DNA of 52,155 nucleotides from Saccharothrix obliqua (GTDB lineage: Bacteria; Actinomycetota; Actinomycetes; Mycobacteriales; Pseudonocardiaceae). The notes under the pieces are model-generated. The model did no database searches. It saw nothing but the letters and a program-made list of their open reading frames with translations, and had not been told where the DNA came from. The stretch is taken from the NCBI RefSeq assembly GCF_019375475.1, contig NZ_JAHXGQ010000020.1, forward strand, positions 1 to 52,155, written 5' to 3'. How positions within the stretch are numbered: the first letter of the stretch is position 1; the number at the start of each line of letters is the position of its first letter. A program made the translations under genes and the position numbers. Below are positions 6,877 through 14,036 of this stretch, in pieces.

Positions 6877-9000
6877 TCAGCGGCGGACGAAGTGGAGCAG
6901 CCGGCTGTCGAAGTCGCCGGTCAGCGGCAGGGCGATACCGTGATTCATCAGCAAATCCCCCGACCACGTGGTGCCCGTGCCCACCAACTCGTACACCGCG
7001 CCCGATTCCAGTCCGCGCAGCCGCAACGGTGGTTTCGCGGAGCGGAATTGCCGGGCGTGCAGCCAGGCGAGCACCACCGACTCCCGCCGGTCCGCCGAGA
7101 CGTACTGCACCGCCGTCCGGTGGTCGCCCGTGCCGGGCGCCTCCAGCCGGTGCAGCAGCCCCTGCTGGACGACCGGCCGGACGGCCTTGTACTGGGCGAT
7201 GTGCCGAGCCGCCTCCGCCAGCCGCTCCTCGTCCCAGGCCGCCACGTCGCCGCCGATGCCCAGCACGCCGGCCATCGCGACGTGGAACCGCCAGCGCAGC
7301 GGCGTGCCGCCCCGGTTCAGGTGGTCGTCGGTGACCCAGCCCAGCATGACGCGGGGCGGGTACACCTGCGTGAAACCGTGCTGGATCGCCAACCGGTCGA
7401 GCCCGTCGGTGTTGTCGCTGGCCCACACCACGTCACTGCGGGCGAGCATCCCGAGGTCCAGTCGCCCGCCACCGCCCGAACACGTCTCGAAGGCGACACC
7501 CGGGTGCTCCCGCCGCAACCGGTCGAGAATCGCGTAGAGATTGCGCACGTGGTCGACCCAGACGCGGTCCGGGTGGTTTTCGGCGGGCCAGCCGACTTCG
7601 CTGAACGGTCGGTTCATGTCCCACTTGAGGTAGTCGACCCGGTGTTCCCGCACGAGCCCGTCCACCTGCGCGTGCACCCATTCGGCCACGTCCGGGCGGG
7701 CCAGGTTCAGCACGAGCTGGTGGCGTGACTCGCCGCGCTCGCGGTGCGGGAAGTGGTAGACCCAGTCCGGGTGCGCCCGGTACAGGTCGCTGTCGGGGTT
7801 CACCATCTCGGGCTCGACCCAGAGGCCGAAACCCATCCCCAGCTCGTGCACGCGGTCGACCACCGGGCGCAGGCCCCGCGGGAAGCGCCCGGGGTCCGGC
7901 GTCCAGTCGCCGAGGCCCGCGTGGTCGCCGGTCCGGCCCCGGAACCACCCGTCGTCCACGACGAACAGCTCCGCGCCGAGGCGGCTCGCCGTCTCCGCGA
8001 GCCGGAGCTGGTTCTCCTCGTCGATGCCGAAACCGGTGGCCTCCCAGGAGTTGAACAGCACCGGCCGCACGTACCCCGGCCGGGGCAGGACGTGCCCGGC
8101 CACGTACGCGTGCCACTGCTCGCTCGCGCCGCCGAACCCCCGCGCCGAGTGGAGGCCGGCGAAGACGGGGGTGGTGAACGGCCGCTCCGGGGTGAGCACC
8201 CCGACCTGGACGCCCTCGTGGCCGAGGCCGCCGGCGACCTGGAGCCTGCCGTTGGGCGACCGGTGCGCGGCGATCCGCCACGACCCGCTCCACGCCAGTG
8301 CGCCGCTCCACACCCGGCCGCTGTCCTCCAGCGCGGTGCCGTCGTCCACGGCGAACCAGGGGTTCGCGAAGTGGCCCGTCGCACCGGTCCGGCTGGTGAT
8401 CACCAGTGCCGAGCCCGGCGCGACCTCCGCGCGGTCCAGCCTGCTCTCCCCGTACCACAGGCCGTGCAGGTGGCTCATCCGGTAGCCGGTGAGGAACGGC
8501 GCCGTCCAGGTCGCCGACGCCGCGACCAGCACCTCGATCCCACCGTCCGCGGCGTCCCCGGTGTGGACGAGGTCCACCCACCGCTCGACGACGTCGCAAT
8601 CGGGCAGAACGCGGTAGTTGAGGGTGCAGCGGAGGGGGTAGTGCTCGTCCTCGAAGCACAACCGGAGCGTCGTGCCGGAGTCGACCGTCTCCGCTCCGGA
8701 GAAACGCGGCTCGACGCCGCGGGTCCGATCCGCGAACCGGACCGAGAGCGCCGGTTCGCGGTAACGCACACCGCCCTCGACGGGGTACTCCTCGATCCCG
8801 TCGAAGGCGGTTTCCGCGCCGCCCACCCAGTCGTCGCCGAGCTGTTCCGCGAGGTGCGCCGCGTCGGCCGGGGAGATCCGCTCACCCCAGTGCAGGTTGA
8901 CCAGGCGGCCTCCCGGGGTGAGGTGCAACGCGTAGGAGGTGGAGGGTGTGTCGAGGACCCAGACCCGCGCCCGCGCCGCGTAGTGGATGACATCGCTCAT
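6877..9000 (-). CDS. GH36 alpha-galactosidase
   Basis: A 707-aa glycoside hydrolase that releases terminal alpha-linked galactose. The N-terminal beta-supersandwich domain is followed by a TIM barrel with 'FVVDDGWF', 'WVEPEMVNPDSDL', the nucleophile motif 'YLKWDMNR' (Asp near residue 460), 'FETCSGGGGR' and the acid/base Asp of 'WASDNTDGLDR' (about 529), then a C-terminal beta domain; all are GH36 landmarks, and the length (about 700-730 aa) is normal. ATG 9000 (MSDVIHY) is preferred over ATG 9009. No signal peptide or Tat motif is visible, so it should act in the cytoplasm. It lies 35 nt downstream of an SDR gene in an apparent operon with a GMC oxidoreductase, an unusual setting for a sugar-catabolic enzyme: no sugar transporter or LacI repressor is near. 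Removal of a galactosyl group from a pathway intermediate is a reasonable inference. Confidence 0.93.
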   Translation of the reverse strand: MSDVIHYAARARVWVLDTPSTSYALHLTPGGRLVNLHWGERISPADAAHLAEQLGDDWVGGAETAFDGIEEYPVEGGVRYREPALSVRFADRTRGVEPRFSGAETVDSGTTLRLCFEDEHYPLRCTLNYRVLPDCDVVERWVDLVHTGDAADGGIEVLVAASATWTAPFLTGYRMSHLHGLWYGESRLDRAEVAPGSALVITSRTGATGHFANPWFAVDDGTALEDSGRVWSGALAWSGSWRIAAHRSPNGRLQVAGGLGHEGVQVGVLTPERPFTTPVFAGLHSARGFGGASEQWHAYVAGHVLPRPGYVRPVLFNSWEATGFGIDEENQLRLAETASRLGAELFVVDDGWFRGRTGDHAGLGDWTPDPGRFPRGLRPVVDRVHELGMGFGLWVEPEMVNPDSDLYRAHPDWVYHFPHRERGESRHQLVLNLARPDVAEWVHAQVDGLVREHRVDYLKWDMNRPFSEVGWPAENHPDRVWVDHVRNLYAILDRLRREHPGVAFETCSGGGGRLDLGMLARSDVVWASDNTDGLDRLAIQHGFTQVYPPRVMLGWVTDDHLNRGGTPLRWRFHVAMAGVLGIGGDVAAWDEERLAEAARHIAQYKAVRPVVQQGLLHRLEAPGTGDHRTAVQYVSADRRESVVLAWLHARQFRSAKPPLRLRGLESGAVYELVGTGTTWSGDLLMNHGIALPLTGDFDSRLLHFVRR

Positions 9001-9035
9001 CGACCGCACCTCGTCGTCGCTCGGACCGGGTGTCG

Positions 9036-9752
9036 TTACTCGGCCCCGCCGTCGACCGGGATCACCTGGCCGGTCAGCTGGCCGGACCGGTCGCCGGCGA
9101 GGAAACCCGCGACGGCGGCGATGTCGGCCGGGAGCCCCAACCGCCCGGTCGGCGTGTGCGCGAGGACCACGTCCCGGTGCGCCGCGGGCAGCTCGCCGCC
9201 GAAGAACCCCGTCTCGTCGACCAGGCCCGGCGCGATCGCGTTCACGGTGATGCCGCGCGGCCCCAGCTCACGGGCGAGCTGGCCGGTCCACGTCTCGACC
9301 GCCGCTTTGGCCGCGCCGTAGCCGTCGACGCCCTTGCGCGCGGCGATCGAGCTGATGTTGATGATCCGACCGCCGTCGGCGATGCGTTCCGCGAGCGCGT
9401 TGGTCAGCAGCACCGCGCCGATCACGTTCGCCTCGAAGTTCGCCGTCCAGGAATCCCGTAGGTCGGCGAGCGTGGCCGCCGGCGGGCGGCCGATGTCGGT
9501 GTTCCCGCCGGCGTTGTTCACCAACACGTGCACCGTGGCCGGTAATTCCCGGAGAGCGGCCTCCACCTGTTCCGGCCGGGTCACGTCGAAATCGAGCGGC
9601 ACCGCCCCGATTTCCGCCGCGGTGGTTTTCAGCACGTCCGCGCGACGACCCGTGATGACCACTTCGAAACCGATCGCGAGCAACTCCTCCGCGACCGCGC
9701 GCCCGATACCCGTACCGCCACCCGTCACGATCGCCGACTTTTTCGGAATCAT
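9036..9752 (-). CDS. short-chain dehydrogenase/reductase
   Basis: A 238-aa classical SDR that should oxidise or reduce a hydroxyl/keto group with NAD(P). It has the TGGGTGIG cofactor loop, 'NNAGG', the catalytic Ser in 'IINISSIAARKG', the YxxxK pair in 'GYGAAKAAV', and the C-terminal 'VIPVDGG'. The catalytic set is complete. It is the middle gene of a - strand run: GMC oxidoreductase ends 69 nt upstream, alpha-galactosidase starts 35 nt downstream. Paired with a GMC oxidase it may set a stereocentre by oxidation followed by re-reduction; that is inference. Confidence 0.9.
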   Translation of the reverse strand: MIPKKSAIVTGGGTGIGRAVAEELLAIGFEVVITGRRADVLKTTAAEIGAVPLDFDVTRPEQVEAALRELPATVHVLVNNAGGNTDIGRPPAATLADLRDSWTANFEANVIGAVLLTNALAERIADGGRIINISSIAARKGVDGYGAAKAAVETWTGQLARELGPRGITVNAIAPGLVDETGFFGGELPAAHRDVVLAHTPTGRLGLPADIAAVAGFLAGDRSGQLTGQVIPVDGGAE

Positions 9753-9821
9753 GGCGCGACGCTAACAGCCGGTGTTCGTTCCCGACCAGTTCGGCGGCCG
9801 GTGCTGTCGCCGGAGCCGCGG

Positions 9822-11423
9822 TCACGCCTCGGCCGCGATCAGGTCGGCGGCCCGCCACGCCAGGGCGGTGACCGGACCGGTGGGGTTGCCGGAGAGCATG
9901 GTCGGCAGCACGGACGCGTCCACGACGCGCAGGCCGGCCAGGCCGCGCACCCGCAGCCGCGAGTCCACGACGTCGTCGTCACGCGGCCCCATCGCACAGG
10001 TGCCGATGGCGTGGTAGCCGCACAGCCCCTCCGCCATGCCGTGCTCGACGATCTCCCGGTCGGTCCGCACCTCGGGGCCGGGCACCACCTCGTGGTCGAT
10101 CCACCGCGACAACGCCTCGGTGGCGAACAAGCGGCGCACCCCCCGGAACACGGCCACCGCCGCGGCGCGATCCGATTCGGTGGCGTAGTAGTTGGGGTCG
10201 ATGGCCAACGGCGCGTCGGGGTCGGCCGACGTGATGTGGACGCTGCCCTCGCTGTCCGGGTGGAGCGCGTAGGCGATGCACCACATGCCCGGCGCGCGTT
10301 CGACCTCCGGGAACTTCCCGGGCTCGGGCAGCCGCATCGAGAACGGCGCGACCTGGAACTGGGCGTCGGGACGGCTCAGCTCGGGACGGGTCTTGAAGAA
10401 GCCGATGATGTCGAACGAAGGCGCGGCCAGCGGCCCCCGCCGGTCCGCGTGGTACATCTCCTCCGCGGCCCGTCGCCCGTCCTCGGTGCCGAGCAGCCGG
10501 TTGTAGCCGACGTCCTCGGTGAGCCGGAACTGGGACCGGAACATGCGGTGCTCGCGCATCCGGTTGCCGACGTTCGGGCTCTCCACCACGACCTCGACGC
10601 CCGCCGCGCGCAGCGTCGCCGCGGGACCGATGCCGGAGAGCTGGAGCACCCTGGGCGTGGCGATGCTGCCCGCCGCCAGCACCACTTCCCGGGCGGCGCG
10701 GTACTCGACGGCGTGCCCGTCGCGACGTCCCCGCACACCGACCGCACGGCCGCCCTCGACCACCACCCGGTCGACGGTCGTGTCGACCACGACGGTCAGG
10801 TTGGGTCGGTCCAGCACGGGGCGCAGGAAGGCGGTGGCCGCGCTGACCCGCTCGCCGCCGCGGATCGTGGCCATCGCGTACCCGATGCGCTCGCCGTCGG
10901 TTTCGTTGAGGTCCCGCGCCCGCTCCCACCCCAGCTCGACACCGGCGGCGAGGACGTCCTCCAGCAGCGGCTCGGTGCGGTCGGTGGTCGAGACGTGCAG
11001 CGGCCCGCCCTCGCCGCGCACGTCGGACACGCCGAGCTGGTTGTCCTCGATCTCCTTGAACACCGGGAGCATGTCGGCCCAGCCCCACCCGGGGTTGCCG
11101 AGGTCGGCGAGCGCGTCGTAGTCCGGGCCGCCGCCGCGGTTGTAGATCATGCCGTTGATCGAGGTCGAGCCACCGAGCGTCCGGCCGCGCACCCAGTGCT
11201 CGACCTGACGCGCCGGGCCGAACGGCCGGGTCCGGTAGTGCCACGCGGTGTCCGGGTCGCTCAGCAGCGCGGGGAATCCCCCCGGCATGGTGATGAGCGG
11301 GTTGGTGTCCGGCCCGCCTGCCTCGATCAGCAGCACCTCGACCGCCCGGTCCGCGGACAGGCGGTTGGCGAGCACGCACCCGGCCGGCCCCGCGCCGACG
11401 ATGACGTAGTCGAACCGTGTCAC
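9822..11423 (-). CDS. GMC-family FAD-dependent oxidoreductase
   Basis: A 533-aa flavoprotein of the glucose-methanol-choline family, which oxidises primary or secondary alcohols. The FAD-binding 'DYVIVGAGPAGCVLANRLS' lies at the N terminus, GMC signature 'GGSTSINGMIYNRG' follows, and the C-terminal catalytic His and Asn positions are in 'GYHAIGTCAMG' and 'SGNPTGP'. GTG 11423 (VTRFDYV) is chosen because the Rossmann motif then starts at once; a start at 11465 would add 14 residues of no known role. It heads the - strand operon (SDR and alpha-galactosidase follow), and a StrR-type palindrome lies about 100 nt upstream. A TTGACA -35-like hexamer is at 11493-11488. Confidence 0.92.
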   Translation of the reverse strand: MTRFDYVIVGAGPAGCVLANRLSADRAVEVLLIEAGGPDTNPLITMPGGFPALLSDPDTAWHYRTRPFGPARQVEHWVRGRTLGGSTSINGMIYNRGGGPDYDALADLGNPGWGWADMLPVFKEIEDNQLGVSDVRGEGGPLHVSTTDRTEPLLEDVLAAGVELGWERARDLNETDGERIGYAMATIRGGERVSAATAFLRPVLDRPNLTVVVDTTVDRVVVEGGRAVGVRGRRDGHAVEYRAAREVVLAAGSIATPRVLQLSGIGPAATLRAAGVEVVVESPNVGNRMREHRMFRSQFRLTEDVGYNRLLGTEDGRRAAEEMYHADRRGPLAAPSFDIIGFFKTRPELSRPDAQFQVAPFSMRLPEPGKFPEVERAPGMWCIAYALHPDSEGSVHITSADPDAPLAIDPNYYATESDRAAAVAVFRGVRRLFATEALSRWIDHEVVPGPEVRTDREIVEHGMAEGLCGYHAIGTCAMGPRDDDVVDSRLRVRGLAGLRVVDASVLPTMLSGNPTGPVTALAWRAADLIAAEA

Positions 11424-11524
11424 GAAAGCCCCGCTCCCATCGCAGTTCCCGCGTCCGGCACGCACCGTCGAACGCCCGGTGCCGGTGTGTCAATTTCGGA
11501 AACCTCGCGGTGCAACGACTTCGG

Positions 11525-11560
11525 CCGTGTTCGACTGCTGCTTTCCGCAGTCGAACACGG
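11525..11560. promoter_or_regulatory. StrR-type operator palindrome upstream of the GMC operon
   Basis: Arms CCGTGTTCGACTGC (11525-11538) and GCAGTCGAACACGG (11547-11560) are perfect 14-bp inverted copies with an 8-nt spacer. The core GTTCGACTG-N10-CAGTCGAAC differs by one spacer base from the StrR consensus as I recall it (GTTCGActG-N11-CagTcGAAc). It lies 30-70 nt upstream of a TTGACA hexamer serving the GMC oxidoreductase gene, a usual activator position. It also lies just after the stop of the kinase-like gene (11563), so a terminator role is possible, but no T-run follows on the - strand. I found no second perfect copy in the window. Confidence 0.7.
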
Positions 11561-11562
11561 GT

Positions 11563-12567
11563 CTACAGCTCCGGGTGCTCCGCCTGGAAGTCGCCGTCGA
11601 ACAGCCGCCAGTAGAAGGCGTTCATCTTCGCGGCGGCCGGTGCGTGCCGGGCCAGGATCGCGGCCACGACCGGCGGCACGTCGTCCGGGACGTGGCCGGC
11701 GGCGCACCGGGCCACGTACTCGTTGCGGGCGACCGGACCGCCGCCGCTCGGCGTCGGCACCCCGCAGACGTCGGTCACCAGCCAGTTGACCAACCGCATG
11801 GCGGCGTAGCCAGCGTCATGGGCGGCGTTGCGCTCGACAAAGGCACGCTCCGCGGCCGACAGGTCGAACCGCGGCGACGTGGCCAGCCCGAAGTCACCGA
11901 GGTAGATCCGCTCGCCGTCGGTGCGCATGTTGCCGAAATGCCCGTCCATGTGCAGCAGCCGCTGATCACGAAGCACCGCCACGATCCACGCGAACTGGCG
12001 CTCCACCTCGGCGGCCTTGCCCGCCGGCTCCACGCGCAGCCAGTCCACCACCGCGTGCGGGATGTACTCGGAGAACAGCACGAGGCTGCTCGACGCGGCG
12101 GCCAGCGCGTCGAGCCGGGCACGCACCGCCGGGTCGCCGCCGTAGAAGGCGACGACCGCGTCGACGTCACCGTGCTCCGCCGCGACCGGCGCGCGTCCCG
12201 GCAGCACCCGCCAGTGGTGCAGCAGCGGGAACGAGGGCGGGCCACCCGCCAGTTGCGCCTCGGTGACCGCGAGGTTCGCGGCCAGTTCCCGCCAGGCGTT
12301 GAACCCCGGGCCGCCGATGCCGTACTGGCAGTGCACCGGCAGGTCGAACAGGTTGGCCGTGGAGCGCGGGTGCGCGAGTTCCCGGTCGGTCAGCGGGACG
12401 CGCTTCGCGAACACCGGCACGCCGTCCACGTCGAGCACCACCGACCCGCCGCCCACACCGACCCCGGTGTCCCGCGCCGCGTCCAGGAGCGCGGCGAGTT
12501 CCGCATCGCTTCGCGTGCCCAGCGAGGCCGAAAGCTCGTGGTGGCGTTCCTCTCTGGGAGTGGTCAC
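11563..12567 (-). CDS. kinase-fold phosphotransferase-like protein
   Basis: A 334-aa protein with protein-kinase/aminoglycoside-phosphotransferase features: a possible ATP-binding Lys in 'VPVFAKRVPL', the catalytic-loop pattern HxDxxxxN as 'HMDGHFGN' (about 206-213) and a DFG-like metal site in 'YLGDFGLA' just after. The target may be a protein, sugar or antibiotic; nothing in the sequence decides. It is divergent from the VOC gene (73 nt between starts). Because it borders a biosynthetic region, self-resistance by phosphorylation is worth considering, but the same family occurs as ordinary chromosomal genes. Confidence 0.7.
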   Translation of the reverse strand: MTTPREERHHELSASLGTRSDAELAALLDAARDTGVGVGGGSVVLDVDGVPVFAKRVPLTDRELAHPRSTANLFDLPVHCQYGIGGPGFNAWRELAANLAVTEAQLAGGPPSFPLLHHWRVLPGRAPVAAEHGDVDAVVAFYGGDPAVRARLDALAAASSSLVLFSEYIPHAVVDWLRVEPAGKAAEVERQFAWIVAVLRDQRLLHMDGHFGNMRTDGERIYLGDFGLATSPRFDLSAAERAFVERNAAHDAGYAAMRLVNWLVTDVCGVPTPSGGGPVARNEYVARCAAGHVPDDVPPVVAAILARHAPAAAKMNAFYWRLFDGDFQAEHPEL

Positions 12568-12602
12568 CGACCGAGTGTGTCATGCGGATCGCCGGTGACC
12601 GG

Positions 12603-12641
12603 TTGTCGCCGGCGGTGGTCGCGCCGTTAGGATGCCGATCA
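12603..12641 (+). promoter_or_regulatory. probable leaderless promoter of the VOC gene
   Basis: TAGGAT (12628-12633) is a good actinobacterial -10 hexamer; TTGTCG (12603-12608) is a possible -35 with a long 19-nt spacer. Transcription would begin about 7 nt after the -10, at or next to the ATG at 12641, giving a leaderless mRNA. This supports 12641 over the in-frame ATG at 12632. Confidence 0.5.
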
Positions 12642-13015
12642 TGGCTTGCCGCATCTCCGAGATGGTCGTCGAGTGCCGGGACCCGCAGAAGCTCTCGGAG
12701 TTCTGGTGCGCGGTGCTGGACTTCCACGTGCTCGCCACCTACGACGACGGCGCCGTGGAGATCGGGCCGGAGGAGGGCTTCGGCGGCTTGCAGCCGACGC
12801 TGGTCTTCAGCCCCAGCGACAAGCCCAAGACGGAGAAGCTGCGGATGCACCTCGACGTCAACGCCACCGACCGCGACCAGGACGCCGAACTCGAGCGCCT
12901 GCTGGCACTCGGTGCGCGACCGGTCGACGTCGGGCAGACCGGTGAGGAGTCCTGGCACTGCCTGGCCGACCCGGAGGGCAACGAGTTCTGCCTCCTCCGC
13001 GCCCGCTTGAACTGA
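12641..13015 (+). CDS. VOC-superfamily (glyoxalase-like) protein
   Basis: A 124-aa protein made of one vicinal-oxygen-chelate fold: 'ISEMVVECRDPQKLSEFWCA' at the N terminus and 'CLADPEGNEFCLL' at the C terminus are typical of the Glyoxalase_6-like group. Members include metal-dependent lyases, dioxygenases and drug-binding resistance proteins; most in actinomycetes are uncharacterised. It is probably transcribed without a leader from the divergent region shared with the kinase-fold gene. No specific function can be assigned. Confidence 0.8.
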   Translation: MACRISEMVVECRDPQKLSEFWCAVLDFHVLATYDDGAVEIGPEEGFGGLQPTLVFSPSDKPKTEKLRMHLDVNATDRDQDAELERLLALGARPVDVGQTGEESWHCLADPEGNEFCLLRARLN

Positions 13016-13507
13016 GCACCACCGCCTTCGCCACCCGCCGACCGGGCCGGCCCCCGCGCCTCCGGGCCGGTGACGGCGAGCCCCGCGCGCACACCTATCA
13101 GCACCGCCCCGCACCACTCCACCGCAGCTCGCCGACTCCCGCGTCCACGCACCGGCACCAGCCCCGGCGCACCCTCCCGCGCCTGAGCCACGCCCCAAAG
13201 CGGCTGCCCACCCGTCTCCACCACGGTTCGCGCTCCGCAAACCAGCGGGGTCTCGCTTCACCCGATCGGGTTGATGCCCTGCCTCCACTTGCGGTGGGAC
13301 CATGAGGCACGGACGGCGAGGCGCTCGTGTCGGCGGGGAGTGACGACACCGAGCTGTGCCGGAACACCTGACGCCGAAGGACACCGCCTGGCGGCTCCGC
13401 ACGGCCTCGGACGGGGTGCCGCCCGAGCCGAACGGGCCGGAGCTTCGGCACGCACACCCGGGCTGGAGCGCCGACCGCGTCCGCTGGATCGGCGACAAGG
13501 GGGAACA
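13016..13507. other. intergenic region without a convincing gene
   Basis: About 490 bases of G+C-rich sequence. Open frames on both strands are Arg/Ser/Pro-rich and show no recognisable domain. The 3' end carries GGGGGAA just before the ATG at 13508. I see no strong hairpin. Confidence 0.5.
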
Positions 13508-13942
13508 ATGAGGAAGACCATGAAGATCGCGGCTGTCGTGACAGCGGCCGCCGCGAGCACCGTGCTGATCGGCGGGACGGCCGCGGCCCAGTCCGCGGCG
13601 GCTCCTCCGTGGTGGGACAACCCCGCCACGTGCGCCAACCCGTCCACGGCGGTGGAGCGCACGGTCGACGGCCGGATCGTCCAGGTCCGCCAGGGCAACT
13701 GCGGCGGCATCCAGTACGGCTGGGGCCGGATCCTCAACTACCAGGCCCAGGACCTCATCCGCTTCGAGGTCGACCTGAACGGCGACCGGGTCGCGGACGA
13801 CTTCTCGACCTACACGGCGGGCAACCGCAACTACACGAAGGCGTACCCGTCGAGCCCGAGCCCGAACCGCGCGTTCCGGGCCTGCTACGTGGCCGCCTCG
13901 AACGGCACCTGCACCGACGGCAACTCCACCCCCTGGTGGTGA
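13508..13942 (+). CDS. small secreted protein of unknown function
   Basis: A 144-aa exported protein. MRKTMK is followed by a hydrophobic stretch to about residue 25 and an 'AAA' signal-peptidase site near 'TAAAQSAAAPP'. The mature part is about 115 aa, rich in Trp, Tyr and Asn, with four Cys ('ATCANP', 'GNCGG', 'RACYVA', 'GTCTDG') that could form two disulfides. 'VDLNGDRVADDFSTY' resembles a Ca-binding D-x-N-G-D-x-x-x-D loop. ATG 13508 follows GGGGGAACA. It is monocistronic, ending at a strong hairpin shared with the convergent surface-protein gene. No family recognised. Confidence 0.8.
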   Translation: MRKTMKIAAVVTAAAASTVLIGGTAAAQSAAAPPWWDNPATCANPSTAVERTVDGRIVQVRQGNCGGIQYGWGRILNYQAQDLIRFEVDLNGDRVADDFSTYTAGNRNYTKAYPSSPSPNRAFRACYVAASNGTCTDGNSTPWW

Positions 13943-13984
13943 CCTGACCGCGGTGCGCCGCGAAAACCCATGGTGAGAACGGAA

Positions 13985-14020
13985 AAGCCCGCCCGCCCGT
14001 GGAACCGGGCGGGCGGGCTT
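13985..14020. terminator. strong bidirectional terminator hairpin
   Basis: A perfect 15-bp G+C-rich stem (13985-13999 with 14006-14020) and 6-nt loop between two convergent genes. Read on the - strand the stem is followed by a short T-run (CTTTTCC), so it should terminate the surface-protein transcript; it can also stop the + strand gene. Confidence 0.85.
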
Positions 14021-14036
14021 CACCCGCGTTCGTCGC

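Noticed and set aside
6877..9000. Secreted sugar-scavenging alpha-galactosidase
   Set aside because: No signal peptide or Tat motif, and no transporter or LacI regulator next to it.
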